Shown in pieces: positions 32,602 through 45,441 of a stretch of 64,000 nucleotides of DNA. The stretch is from a candidate division SR1 bacterium Aalborg_AAW-1 (GTDB lineage Bacteria > Patescibacteriota > Gracilibacteria > Absconditabacterales > Absconditicoccaceae). Each line of letters opens with the position of its first letter. Positions within the stretch are counted from its first letter, which is position 1. Under the pieces are notes generated by a model. It worked only from the letters and a program-made list of their open reading frames with translations. It was not told where the DNA came from and did not search any database. The position numbers were made by a program, and so were the translations under genes. The stretch is from positions 682,001 through 746,000 of the forward strand of contig CP011268.1 in NCBI GenBank assembly GCA_001007975.1, in the 5' to 3' direction.

Positions 32602-34746
32602 ATGTCATCTATCATGCTCAGTCGTATATCGTCACTTGTGGCAACCCTTTGAATAATGCTTTTTGCTTTTACTTTATGATTCTCTTCTACTTTTGCATGA
32701 ATTGCATTCAACGATAGTAGATCTCTGAGTTTTGATAGTGGAGTAATTACGCTTTATATGGGACAGAATGGCTCTTCTTTTTATCTTGATTCAGTTAATG
32801 TAGGTGGAAAGCCTCTCAGTTGTGAAATTAAAGCAGGAACTACGTTGTCAGTTAGAAATAATTGTGATGATGTATCATTTTCATATTCAGAATGAAGTGA
32901 AAATATTAGTATCTATGTCCAATATGATAATGATCAAGGTACATGGATATATAATAGTTCTTCAAAAACTTTTACTAGTGCAGTCAGAGGAACACAAAAT
33001 GTAACAGATCCAAATGACACTCCTTCAACAACGAATGGTTATATTTCACTCTCTTCAGATAATTCTTCAGTTGGACTGAATCAATATATTGATCTGTATG
33101 TAAGAACTTATACGAATAATGGTACCATAGACACTTCTAACCGTGACCAAATCAGATTTACTATCTTGAGACAATCAGGAAGTTCTTATTATACAGCTTC
33201 TTCTAGTGATTATTATCTCAGAAATGATAGATATACGATGACATCTTCTGATGCTGGATATGCAGTACTGAGTGATTATGTAAGGTTTTATACAAGTGGT
33301 ACGTATAAAATCCGTGTCGAAAATATGAGTACCTGACGTACTTCAGAGACAGTAGTATATGTAGGTAATAATTGATGATCAACGACAACTACTGCAACGT
33401 CTTTTGATATAGGTGTCAGTGAAACAAATCCTTCAATAGATGAATATATTGATACAACAGTAACAGCAAGAGATAGTAATGGTAATAGAGCATATAATTA
33501 TGTGGGTACGATAAAATATAGTGTTGAAAAAAGAGATACAAATTCAAGCTTCTGGTATAGTGCATCGAGTGATGAATATACACTTTCAACCACGAGTAGA
33601 TACTTAGGTTCAAGTCAGGAATGATATCTTTCATTATCGAATCATCTCCGTTTTACTAGTAATGGAAACTATAGACTAAGAGTAGTTGATAGTTCAAATT
33701 CTTCTGTGTATGGAATAAGAGAATTTTCAGTATGAGGAAGTAATTCTACTACGAGTTCAAGATTTGAATTATCGAGTAATCGTACTAATCTAACGACAAA
33801 TGAATATGCTGATCTTACTATAAGAGCACGTAATTCAAATTGATATACCAATACTTCATATGCCAATACGGTAAGATTTGAAGTGTATAGAAGAGCAAAT
33901 AGTTCAGACTCATGGTCTACTATTACAAGTTCTTCAACTGATAATACTCATTATCGTATTTCTCATATCAATTATTCATTTTCATCGAATCAAAACGGAG
34001 TAGCTACCTTAACGAATTTCATTAGATTTAAATCTAATAGTTATGATTATAAAGTGAGAGTAGTTGATAGTTCAAATTCTTCTGTATATGGAGAAATTAC
34101 ATACTATCTAAGAAATTCTGGTTCTTCAACAGATACAAGCGATATCTATCGTTATGCATGACAGATATCACCAGCATTACCTCAATTATATGATTATATA
34201 GATATCACATTATTGCCAACATCATCTTCTAATACTACTGTGAGTGCTTCGAATACTGTACAGTTGAGTTTAGAAAGAAAACTCCTACCTACATCGAGTG
34301 TGTGGACGAGTACTCCAAGTACTTCATGTAAATTATTAAAAACAAGCGCTATACTCAACTCTTCTACTGTTGTAGATGATGTAGTAAGATGTACAAAAAA
34401 ATGATTCTACAGATTAAAAATTACTAGCAATAATAATAGTAGAACAGTGTGATATGTCTATTTTACCATACTTGATAGTAATGATTTTGTAAAGACATTA
34501 GGATGATTTACCAATACACAAAGACAAGAAGTTCAAGAAGAATATAGAACATTTATGGATCAAGTGAATAGATGGGAATCACAATATCCAAGACTTACAT
34601 ATAATACATCATGGAATAATCTTTGGAAAAATTATTATATCAAACTTAATAGGCTTGCTTATAATAAACCTGGTAGAATAACTACCTATAGTGCATATGA
34701 GAGAGCAAGAGATGCGTTCAATGATTCTTTCAATAATATGAAATAA
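32602..34746 (+). CDS. secreted beta-repeat surface protein
   Basis: 714 residues with a signal peptide (LVATLGIMLFAFTLGFSSTFAG). The mature part is Ser/Thr/Asn/Tyr-rich and contains three repeats of roughly 110-130 residues, each opening with a YIDL/EYADLTIRARNSNG-type strand and closing with RLRVVDSSNSSVYG (about 355-370 and 475-490 are nearly identical). They resemble Ig-like adhesin or S-layer modules. The last about 80 residues are helical (RTFMDQVNRWESQYPRL), perhaps an anchor or coiled coil. About fifteen TGA codons. Own promoter and terminator. Confidence 0.75.
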
Positions 34747-34771
34747 GATATATTATCACTTCAATAATCTT

Positions 34772-34802
34772 TACTGTAGAGTATTACAGTAGGGATTTTT
34801 TA
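34772..34802 (+). terminator. rho-independent terminator
   Basis: TACTGTA/TACAGTA stem followed by GGGATTTTTTA, 25 bases after the surface-protein stop. Confidence 0.75.
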
Positions 34803-35507
34803 TTCCGCTCTAAGATTGACTTTGCTAAAATATGCTGAAAGTACAATACCCATAAAAATAAGTCCATAGAGCATTTGAATGGTGCTAATAATCATTCCAT
34901 TGGTATTGATAGCACCAATATCTCCATATCATACTGTTGTAAGTGTTGCTAATGTATAATAGATCGCTCATAATGCATGAACTGACTGTTCTGGTTGAGA
35001 AAGATATGCAAGGGCATTGTAATGCTGATAGAGTAGTGCAAATCAAAATATCATCTCTCATAAATTACACGCAAGAGATATAAATTGTTTTCTAATAGAA
35101 AGCTTTTTGACAAAAATATCTGATAATAAGAGGCTAGAAAGAATAGATATGAAAAGATCAACGAGTAGATAGGTCACCAGTATCATGATAATGATGCTAT
35201 TATCTCGATGATTGATGAGTATAATAAAAAATAAGAGAGGAATACAAAAATGATAAAGATCTAATGCCCAAGAATATGATTCTTTTTTTTCGGTATAATG
35301 ACGTACCCAAAATGAAGGCATCAATAACTTAGTAAAAATAAGTGATACTAGGAGAAGTTTTTCACTTCAGTACATCTTTTCATAGGGATGTCTATTATTC
35401 CATACAGACTTGATCGTATAAAGATAGGAGTCTTTGTGATGGATGTGAAGGTTGGAAAGTGTATCTTCTAACATTTCACTAAAACCATTTTTTTCGTTTG
35501 AAAACAT
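34800..35507 (-). CDS. two-helix-pore potassium channel protein
   Basis: 235 residues. Membrane segments: LLLVSLIFTKLLMPSFW, LYHFCIPLLFFIILI, IIIMILVTYLLVDLFISILSSLL, IFGFALLYQHY, then the pore TLATLTTVGYGDIG and a last helix IISTIQMLYGLIFMGIVLSAYF. The selectivity filter TVGYG is intact with its first Gly encoded by TGA (34929-34931). It would conduct K+ across the membrane. The gene begins inside the 3' end of the CorA-like gene (29-base overlap). Confidence 0.9.
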
Positions 35508-36348
35508 AGAATTGTACTAATCAAATAAAAATCATAACAGAAATAGTAATGATATAGATGGTCGTATTTTCTATAGGAAGATCGACAAAATTCATACCAA
35601 ACACTCACGTAATAAATGATAGTGGTATAAAAATACTAGATATCATCGTTAATGTTTTCATAATATTATTGGCTCTGATGTTTTGAATTGCATTTGATGT
35701 GTCAGCTATGACAGATATATTTTCATAGAGATAATGAGTTTGTGATGAGATTTGCTTGAGCATATAAGCAATATGTGTTGTTCTCATAGATTTTGTTTCC
35801 TCATCAGGATGGGTCACTATTTCGAAAAACTGTTCAATAATCTCTGCAAGAGGTCCAATAGTACTTTTAAACATTCCTATAGTGAGTTTGAATCTCATGA
35901 TGTCTTGAATGACATGCTCTGTATATCCATGAGTTGAGGTTGTTATAACTTTAAAGTGCTCAATAACATGTTCCAATTGTTGTATGGTATCAAGAATATG
36001 ATTGTTAAATGCTAGTATTAAACTATATATTGTAGAATCATATTCTATTCTTTTATGCTGGATCTTTTCGATAATGGTATCAATAAATGGTTCGGTATGG
36101 TTTGTAATAATATAGACGTCACGATCTGCTATTAAAATATTACATTCAATGAGATCAATAGCTTTTTGTTTTGTATTATAACTAGGTATAGTAAGTACAA
36201 AAAGATCATGCTTTTTATCATGTTCAATAAGGGGATAATTATTGTTTTGAGTAAGAAGAAGAAAAATTTTAGAGCTGACAATGTCTTTTAGCTTTTCTTT
36301 ACTGTTTTCATTAACAAGTATATCACTAATATAGTGAAAGTGTTTCAT
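35479..36348 (-). CDS. CorA-type divalent cation transporter
   Basis: 289 residues: a cytoplasmic alpha/beta N-terminal domain, a long helical stalk, then two membrane helices in the last 60 residues. The signature GMN motif appears as FGMNF, preceded by a TGA-encoded Gly (GVFGMNF). CorA proteins carry Mg2+ or Co2+. It ends in FKRKKWF and its last 29 bases overlap the start of the K+ channel gene, indicating translational coupling and possibly joint ion homeostasis. Confidence 0.88.
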
Positions 36349-36450
36349 AGGAAGTGGTGGTGATAGCTATAAAATAGAATTCTTATATGCAAAGTATATT
36401 CCTCTTATTCATCCTTGCAAAAAATGTTCTAACTCCCTATAATGAAGTTA

Positions 36451-36478
36451 TTGCGATTTTAGTTCTTGTGGATATAAT
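36451..36478 (+). promoter_or_regulatory. sigma70-type promoter, probably leaderless transcript
   Basis: TTGCGA at 36451-36456 and TATAAT at 36473-36478 (16-base spacer). Transcription would start near 36485, at the ATG at 36482 or 36488. Confidence 0.6.
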
Positions 36479-36481
36479 AGT

Positions 36482-37417
36482 ATGATAATGGTCAAACAAC
36501 CACAATTTACCTGGATTCATCTCAAGAATGCTACGAAGTGAGATATAGAAAATATACAAGCAGAATATGACTTCCATGAGCTTATTAGAGAAGATCTTTT
36601 AGAACTGAGTTGAGAGAATAAAGTTGATTATTATGAAGAAGACCAGGCAGTAACTATTCTTATGAATTTTCCTAAATATGATACCAAATTGGAAAGATAT
36701 CTCCATAATCCTTTTGTCATTATTGTTTCTCATCAGTATGTATTGTCAATATGTAAGCATAATTCACAGCATATTGATAGTCTTGCAAAAAAAGCTCAAG
36801 ATAAAACGTATTTAGAAGATGATGCATCAACACCAACGTTTGATCTGGTGTATGATATTATTGATACTATGTATGATAAGTCAGTTAAATGACTTGCCAA
36901 AGCATCTCAAGATGTTGTCAAACTTCAAGATAATATAGGAACCAATAAGGATATGGATAAAAATCTTTTAGAAGAGATTATGGATAGAAAAATTAATATG
37001 ATTACTTTACAACATATTTTTCGTCCACAAAGACAGACTTTGCATGAATTTAAATCTATCCTCAAAAAAATTCTTCGTACTGATGAAGATGAAGTGGCAG
37101 ATGCAAAACTCTATATTGAAGACCTGGATTCTAAACTTGATAAAATCTTAGATAATATTTCGCTGAATTATGAATCTTTAAAATCTCTTGCAGAAACGTA
37201 TGGTGATATGATTGACCTCCAGACGAATAAAAATATTTCTCGTCTGACTGTAGTGACAGTATGAACTGGGTTTATGTCAGGATTGGCTGGTTTATATGGT
37301 ATGAATGTCATACTTCCAGGAGCAGAGAAGAGTTATATGTTTTGGGTGATTATTGCTCTTGGATTGTGTACAATATCTCTTTGATATGCACTTTTGAAAA
37401 GAAAAAAAATGATATAA
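36482..37417 (+). CDS. CorA-type divalent cation transporter, second copy
   Basis: 311 residues with the same plan: N-terminal domain, helical stalk, two C-terminal helices. The signature is AGLYGMNV, the canonical GMN. Six TGA codons, one just before the first membrane helix (TV-G-TGFMSG). It is divergent from the other CorA gene across 133 bases. The third codon is also ATG (36488), and the promoter position suggests that this may be the real start. Terminator downstream. Confidence 0.88.
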
Positions 37418-37431
37418 GTTATTGATTTAAA

Positions 37432-37455
37432 AAATCCCCAATGGGGATTTTTTTA
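37432..37455. terminator. bidirectional terminator
   Basis: AAATCCCCA/TGGGGATTT stem with flanking A and T tracts, between the CorA gene and lysS (convergent). Confidence 0.85.
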
Positions 37456-39057
37456 TTATTCAGATTCTGAAGTATTCGTCTGTTCAGCTTTTACAAGAGG
37501 GAAGAGAATCACGTCACGAATATTGGCCTGTTCGGTGAGCATGGCTAAGATACGATCGATACCCATACCTCGTCCTGATTGAGGAGGCATACCATATTCC
37601 ATCGCGAGAACAAACTCATCATCTCCTTTCGTCGCTTCATCATCACCACGTTCGAGAGCTGCCCCTTGAGCATCGAAGTTAGCTTGCAGTTCTACAGGAT
37701 CAACCAATTCACTATAGGCTTTCAGGATTTCCCATCCATTCACGATAGCTTGGAATTGTTCTACTATCATCGGATTAGCATCAGATGTACGAGCAAGTGG
37801 CTGCATCGTTTTAGGATAATTGTAGATGAAGGCAGGTCCTACAATCTTAGGTCTAGTTACTTTCTTATACAGATAATCGATCATGGTAGCAGTACCTTGT
37901 TTTTCTATCCCTACTCGATGAAATCCTTTCGAGAGAATCAATGCACGAAGTTCATCTTCATTTTCTGGTCCATATTGTCCTACATCGATACCACTATCTT
38001 CTCTTATTCTCTTAACGTAATCGATACGCTCCCATGTCTGTCAGAAAGAAACCTCTTTTATCTCTCCATTCTTATCAGCAACTTGTATAGTTCTCTTGAG
38101 CTGTGGGATATTGTCAAACAGATAGTTAAAAAGTTGCTCAGTAAAGGCCATATTATGTTCATAATTTCGATAAGCAGCATAATGTTCTACCACCAGAAAC
38201 TCTTGAATATGACTTGGGCTTGATCATTCATTACGAAAATTCTTCCCAATTTCAAAAATTTTTTCTAATCCTCCTACCGTTGCCATCTTGAGAGCAATCT
38301 CTGGTGCTATACGAAGATACATATCCGTATCGAAGTCGTTATGATGCGTCACAAAGGGTGCAGCAGCAGCTCCCGATGCACTATTTCCAAGAATAGGAGT
38401 ATCTAACTCCATAAATCCTTGTGACCGATAAAATTCTCTCATTGTCTTGATAAATTGGCTCCTGAGTTTCATTCTTTCTAGGCTCTCATCATTGAAGATC
38501 ATATCCAAATATCTCTGTCTATACGCAGTTTCTGCATTATCTTCACCGATACCATGGAATTTATCACCTAGTGGTCTTATAGCTTTCGAAAGAAGTTGGT
38601 ATTCTGACACGAAGAGAGTCAGTTCTCCCTTATGCGTGACAAAGAGTTCTCCACGTACACCGATATAGTCTCCCACATCAAGCATCTTATCGACAAACCG
38701 ATAATCAAATGATTTGGTTGTTTCTCCCATAAGAGTTTTTTCTTGGCCATTTGGTAGAGTGAGGAGTTTTGTATGTTGATGTTCAAACATAAGTTGAAGT
38801 GTTCCTGTCTCATCTTTGAGCTGTGCAAATGATAGCTTCCCACTTACTCTCTTCAGCATAAGACGTCCAGCAAGAGAGACTTGTGGTCTAGGTCCTGAGA
38901 GAATATCTTCTATCGGACGAAGAGATGATTGATCGATTAATTTGAGAGTGTTGATATGACTATTTTGACTCCATTGTTGTGCAAATGGTATAATCCCTAG
39001 TTCGCGAAGCGTTTTTAGCTTAGCTTTACGAACATCATATTCTGTCAAACGATTCAT
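37456..39057 (-). CDS. lysS: lysyl-tRNA synthetase, class II
   Basis: 533 residues. N-terminal OB fold (QVSLAGRLMLKRVSGKLSFAQLKD), then motif 1 region (SQGFMELDTPILGNSASGAAAAPF), motif 2 FEIGKNFRNEG-SSPSHIQEF with the Gly encoded by TGA, and motif 3 GRGMGIDRILAMLT. It charges tRNA-Lys. The ATG at 39057 (MNRLTEYDVRKAKL) is chosen; an upstream in-frame ATG adds 24 uncharacteristic residues. Only two TGA codons. Not part of an operon. Confidence 0.95.
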
Positions 39058-39150
39058 AGATTCTATAGTACATAAGACTAAAATAATACATGTACCATAG
39101 TACGTATTCTTATACAAGAAACAAGTCATACTATAGCTAATACTATAAAA

Positions 39151-39172
39151 AAATCCCCACTATTGGGGGATT
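39151..39172 (-). terminator. terminator of the Cys-rich protein gene
   Basis: TCCCC/GGGGA stem with seven T on the minus strand, 13 bases after the stop at 39185. Confidence 0.8.
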
Positions 39173-39184
39173 TTAAGAATGATA

Positions 39185-42100
39185 TTACCAATTAGTAGAT
39201 CATGACATAACATATCAAGGACAAGAAAGTGTTTGTGTGCCATTAGAACAGTTCCATACATTAAGTACTCAAGCTAATCATAATGATGACATTCCAACTC
39301 ATCTTCCATTTGTTCAAGGATACGATGCTCTAATAAGATCTCATGATCAAGTTAATCATCTACACAGTTGTAATGCACTATTACTTACTCCAAATCAATA
39401 ATAATATGCATCACGATAGGAAGTAAATGAAGTGAATCCATCTTTTAATGACTGACTAAATGGATAATTACTATTAGAGAAGTAACTCGCTACTGCATTT
39501 GAAGGTGCACATTGAACACCGCTAGTTGCACAATAATAATTTCCTGCTTTCTCTGGTATATACCCATTACATTGTTTTGTTACTGTAGCAGGTTGTGAGG
39601 GATGATCTCCTGGTTTTAATACTCGTGATTGAAATCATGCCCAATTATTGTTTCACCATGAATATACATGTGCATTATATCTATATACGACATCATGTCT
39701 ATACCAATCATTACTTGTTACAGGTCCGATAAAGTATATAGCATCCCAAGAATTTGATGTAGCAGAGATAGCAGCTCAATTAATATTTCTACAAAGTTTT
39801 GTATAGTAGTAAGTATTTCAAGGTAACGTAGTACCTAAATTTTGATTATTAAAGAGATAGTATGAAGGCTCTCATATAGCATAGACAGCACTTCTTGGAT
39901 TATACCACCCATCTCAATCCCAACTTCCCATACCTTCAGCATTTAAGACACTATATGGCACTTTGCCACTATAGAAATCAAATACTTTTTTACTACAGAT
40001 ACCAATATATCATCAATTACTATTAAAGATTCTTACTTCATCTCATGATAATCCACTTGATCCATTAGCTGCGGTATATGCTGTCGAGAACCAACTTGGT
40101 ACTGCGAAATCAGGACATTGACTTGCATTGCTACACGATACAGATGTGTTTGTATTACATGTTCATAGTGTGGCTTGTGTATGGCCAATACAACTACCAC
40201 CATAACCTAATGTATCACCAGTTCCTGTACATGATTCACCATAATGAGATTCACATGTATTGACCGGAGGACAAGTGGCAGGTTGTGTAGTCGCAGGTTT
40301 AGGCTGAGGACAGAGGCTATCAGCAACAGTAGCGCCATTGTTATCCTTACAAACAACGGTACGAGTTTGTTGGTTATTAGCACATGCAGACCAAGTTGAA
40401 ATATCCCAAGAATAACTAAGTGGCTGATCAACAAAACATTCTACATCTTGACCACCATTTACTCCTAAACATTGCCATTCCCAACCATTTCCAGCCGTAT
40501 GGAAACCATTTGGAGTTCCAATAAGACAGAGTGGAGACGGAGGCGCAGAAGCAATTGTACCATAAGGAACAGCACAAATACCAGCAGTAGCATTTTGAAC
40601 ACAAGCGGAACCATTTCGGTTATAACCAGTTTCACAGACGAATCTACATTCAGAAGTAGAAGGAGTTGTATTATAAGTAAATATAGTCGAAGGGGACCAA
40701 GAGCCAGCGACATAGCTTTGCACAATAGTACTTGTAGTGTTCGCTATCGCGTGCGCTGGTAGATTTTCACAAGCTGATGATCTTGTTGTTACTGGAGTAG
40801 AGAGTGCACATACTTCACATCTTACTTCAAATCCTTTACCTGGTTTAAACCATGCTAAGAACCCTGATACACCATTGTCTTGTGTGATAGGATTTACAAA
40901 TCCCCAAAGTGGATCTCAAGCTGATGCTTGTATACCAACATTTGCAAGACTTTGATTGTATGGCCAAGATAGCGGATGTGAATAATTCCATTGTGAGGCA
41001 TTACATCCATAAAATGGTCAGGCTGTATTATTTTGTGTAGATCTTAATTGTACAAATTGTCCAACAGATGCAAGATTGTTGATAGTAACTTTAAGGTACT
41101 GACCACTCGTGATCGCTCCTGTAAAACTATAACTACCAGAAGTAGTATATATTACACCTCCAGAACTTGTAAGATTTGGAAATGAGTTATTATTCAGAGC
41201 AACTGCAATATCATTCGTATTAGTTGGAATAATATTCGTATTAAGTCCAGCATGAGTAGTAAGTGGAGCATATGGTACACAAGCCATTGCTACATAAGGA
41301 GCATTACAAGAAGCATTTGCCCCTCCATCAGATCCTAGACATGTCCATGTGAAGAAATTAGATCCATCAGGACTCACAGAAGTGATAAATGGAGTACCTA
41401 CGCTACATAGACCTGCAGTAGGAAATGCTGAAGTAGCTTGTCCATGAGATGTTCCACAGACAGCATTCACTGGTGTAGTTGATCTCGTTGCGCTACAAGA
41501 AGCATTTGCTCCTCCATTAGTACCTAGACACTGCCAAGACCAAGGTCCAGTCCCTGAAACGGCACTTGCTGTTCCTGAACTACAGAGATTTGCACTAGGT
41601 GCTGAAGGGAAAGAACCTCCATTTGCAGATCCACAGGTACCAGCTGTAGCAGTTCAACCACATGGTTGTGTAGTCGCGGGTTTTGGCTGTGAACATAAAC
41701 TATCTGATACTTGATTACCATTATTGTCTCTACACACAACAGTACGTGTTTGAACGGATGTTGTTGAAGTATTATTTCGAGAACATCATATTGCCCCACA
41801 TTGTGATTGTGTAGTTAGTGTACTACATTGTGTAGCTGTATATGTATTTTGACAAGAATGTTTCAACATAAGTGATGCGTAATATGTTTGACTTTCTGTA
41901 GCAATTTCACGAATTTGATCAGCAGAAACATTATAATAAAGATTTAATGGCAAATCTAATCGTCTATTATCATTTGTTATAAATGATCTTCCGTTTGATG
42001 ATGGTATATATGTAACTGGCACTTGAGACTGATAGCTTGGTTGATAAATATCAGCTACCCAAGAACTTCACATTCTATAAATAGCATGTAAACCAACACC

Positions 42101-42970
42101 ACTATCAGGACAAGCTAAGTCGTTTCTTGTTTGATATGCTTCAGTAGCGGTAATAGCATCAGTAGAAGATGAATTATCACCACACCACGCATTTGATCAA
42201 CAGTTAGGGGTATCAGGTGCTTTTACATAATTACTACCGTTACACTGAGCTTTATACCATTCACAATAGTAAGTTGATCCAGCAGTAGTACCATTGCTAC
42301 AATTGACAGCATAATGTACTTGACCTGCGCTTGCAGCAGTACAAGATCATCCGTTTGAAGTCGATGAATTAAAGCTGTTTGGGGAAAGTGATGATCATGC
42401 TACAGGTTGCATACTTGAATTATATGCTGTATTCGATTGCCATTCAAATGGAGTATTGTTAATCCATACTTTTCTAGGATTTGGTTCATTACTAGTTCCG
42501 CTACATGTCCCTCACCCTGTACTAGAACATGCTCACCATGAACCTATATCCCAAGAATAAGTACTGGTATTATTTACAGGAGCTGAACAACTTACAGAAC
42601 TTACTGAACTAGGTGAAGAAGATGTTTCACAAGTCCATGTTGCTATACCATTACTAACACTGACAATACCATTTTGATATCCCAAGTCAAAATAAGAACC
42701 ATCACACAGATATGCTGATGTATTCATTTCTTCTGTAACATACATGGAATTACTTCCATAATAATATGTCCCGCCAGATGGTCTTGGAATCTCATTGAGA
42801 TCTAGTCCATTAGTGAATGTTGTACATGCCGGTATATGACAATCATAAGAGGCAGGATTACCTGGATCTTCTATAGGACAGAGTGCATAGGTCTCTGATC
42901 CACTCATGAACCATCACATCCCTGCTAGTACAACCGTCGCATAGAACATCGTAAATAAAAGTTTTTTCAT
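39185..42970 (-). CDS. giant secreted Cys-rich protein with thrombospondin-1-like repeats
   Basis: 1261 residues, the largest secreted protein here, with a signal peptide (MKKLLFTMFYATVVLAGMGWFM). At least two modules match thrombospondin type-1 repeats of the ADAMTS type: WSACANNQQTRTVVC followed by DSLCPQPKPATTQPATC near residue 860, and a similar one near 400 (TRTVVCRDNNGNQVSDSLC). A second repeat family, three to four copies, has LCSSGT...WSWQCLGTNGGANASC near 460-545 and 820. Several C..C pairs and a lectin-like or fibrinogen-like C-terminal half (SWDGDGWYNPRSAVYAIGEPSYYLFNN) follow. About 35 TGA codons. The role is probably adhesion to a host cell. Adjacent to the S74 gene. Confidence 0.85.
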
Positions 42971-43017
42971 TATGTGTGTGGTGGAAGATAAAAGAAAGAA
43001 GAGAAAATAATAGGAAG

Positions 43018-43041
43018 GAGTAGTGTGTGGTAACCACTCCT
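43018..43041 (-). terminator. possible terminator after S74 gene
   Basis: GGAGT/ACTCC arms flank a GTGTGTGGTAACCAC core; T-poor tail, so weak. Confidence 0.4.
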
Positions 43042-43052
43042 ATATGATATAA

Positions 43053-45230
43053 CTATTTGTTATTTTCAAGAGCTTGGATTCTTGCTTCAAGAGCATCGAT
43101 TTGAGCTTGTTGATTAACATATTTGTCGAAGAGTTCATCAATCTTAGCAGAAAGTTCTTTCACCGCTTCGATAAGTGGAGCAACAAGATTTCCATAGGCT
43201 ACTGATTTGTATCCATCAGCATCAGTTTGAACAAGTGATGGGAATACTTTCTCTACTTCTTGTGCAATCACACCGATATCATTTTTTTCTGAGAGTTTGT
43301 TATAGTAACTATATCCATTCAGTTTAAGGATATTATCCAAAGAAGAAGTTAAAGGAGTGATATCTGACTTATATTTGGCGTCTGAATTGTAGTAGTATGC
43401 ATTGGCTCTTGCACTACCGTTTACATTTAGTCTATCACTACCTGGATCGAACGCTGCATCGTGTCAGATAATAAGGTTTTCAGTAATAGATGCGTTACCA
43501 CGGACATCAAGTTTCTTTTGTGGGGTAGCAAGATTAGTACCGATACCTACACGACCTCCAGAAGAGATGGTGAAGAGAGAACCAGCTCCCGCTTTTTCAA
43601 TATAGAATTGACTATCATTCATGCTAAGACCATTGTAACCTGTACCTCCTACTCCATATCTCCATCTTACTTGAGCACCATTTACGATATCGATCAGTGC
43701 AGTACTATCCCATGCTGTTGTAGGATAATCAGGTATCTTACGAATAAATTCAGCAAGCTGATATTGATTACCATTCACTTCAAGAGGTACGCTTGACCAC
43801 CATCATCTTCTTCTATCAGGTGTACCTACACGAAGTCCGTATTGAATTGTAGCAGTGCTAGTGTTGAATGTACTACGAGTATCACGAACATTCGTTCCTA
43901 CATTCATAATTCCACTATGCCAGTAACTACCAGCACTAATCATAGTTAACCAACTTGGTCTTACCAAATCCATAAAAGGAGGATATACTCCAGTAGGAAG
44001 TTGATAGTTATTATAGAAATCATCACTACCAGTATACCAGTTCATTCTAATGTTTCCTAACATGAATGTTTCATTACGATCTGTATTTACTGAAACAGTT
44101 GGGTATGATTCGTATGTGTTACATTCCATACGACCTTCTTCAACAGCACGTTCATCATATGGTGCTCGATTCCATGGGTCATCACCTGATTCTGTCCATC
44201 GACAATCATCTCTATCTATAGTGATCGCTCTACTACCAAACTGTACTGTACCTCATCTCTCTACGTGAAGAGTGGCTTCTGGATTAGTGGTGTTGATACC
44301 GAGACTGGTTTGTGCTCCTTCAGCAGTAAAGGTAAATTGTGTATTTTCACGATTTGTATTGTTCATTCTTGCTGATTTGAAATTTATTTTTCAAGTATCT
44401 ACAGTATTATCAAGACTTGTATAATTGTCTGTGTCATCCATATTTACTTTAAGATTTCCTCCTTCATTGGCTTTATCTCCATCTACTTTCCTGATGAAGT
44501 TACCTCCACGGGATTCGATAGAACCAGCAACTACCATTGCTGTATCAGGTTTAGCAGCAATAGCATTGTTGTTATCTGTTGCACCAACTCTTAGGAAGTT
44601 GTTATTATTTACTGTACTTTCTTCTCCACTTGCTGTCGCAAAAAAACTATCATTCGCATTCGAAGGATTACGCTTGAAGACATCACCATTTGTACTACCC
44701 ATTCGTTCGTTGAATTGGTCACGAGTTCGTATATGTACAGTACCATTAGTATCTGTCATCATAACACAGTAAATATCTTCAATATCTACTTGTGTATCGC
44801 CTCCTTCAATTGGAGGATCAATAATAGGATCATCAATACTTGGATCTATCTGTATTGCTTTAGATTGAGATTGGCTGAATCTTTGTCCTGCTGCTATAGC
44901 CTCAGAACATTTCAGTTTAGTAAAGGTAATATTACCATTTGAAGTAAGATTTCCTGCTACGTTAAGATTCCCATTTCAAGGGACACCATTTCCTTTTATG
45001 GTGACATTCCCATCTACTCAATCTAAAATAATAGTAGCAGCATCGTCTGTGACTTTCGTACCACTTGGTGATAGAAAGATTTGTCTAATGGCAATACGCA
45101 TATTCTCGATAGTCGATGGAATACTGAGCTGTGCATAAGCGATACTACCTACAAGAGCGCTAGCTCCTAGCATCAGTCCGAGAACCAGAGCAGAGTGCTT
45201 TGAACTAAAGAATGATGAAGATTGTTTCAT
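43053..45230 (-). CDS. surface fibre protein with C-terminal S74 intramolecular chaperone
   Basis: 725 residues with a signal segment (SALVLGLMLGASALVGSIAYA). The body is beta-rich with repeated GGxVGIGTxxPQKKLDVRGNASITENLI-type segments, as in trimeric phage tail fibres. The C-terminal domain (about 620-700) has SDAKYKSDITPLTSSLDNILKLNGYSYY and DIGVIAQEVEKVFPSLVQTDADGYKSVAYGNLVAPLIEAVKEL, the Peptidase_S74 signature, in which a Ser-Lys dyad (SDAKYKSDI) releases the domain after trimer folding. A coiled coil ends the protein. Four TGA codons. Confidence 0.92.
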
Positions 45231-45393
45231 GTGTGTGGTCTATAAAAAGATTAAAATAATAAGATCTAATAAGAAGAGAAGGAAATATCCTTTGCCTAAG
45301 TATAGGAGTATGAGATGAAAAGTACAAAAATAGATCTTTTCTGATAACTATTTGTGTTCCGTTTTGTTTTTTGTGTGATATAGTATGTTTTAT

Positions 45394-45441
45394 GTCATTG
45401 CGCCTCTTACCTGCGAAGCTGGGAGCGAAGCGTGGCAATCC
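45394..45441 (+). repeat. REP-like element, copy 1
   Basis: Begins GTCATTGCG and ends GAAGCGTGGCAATCC. The orientation is inverse to the copy at 45546, so the pair can form a long hairpin. Confidence 0.75.

Noticed and set aside
37579-38223. A 214-codon frame on the plus strand
   Set aside because: It lies entirely opposite lysS, whose motifs are intact; it is an antisense shadow with no family resemblance.
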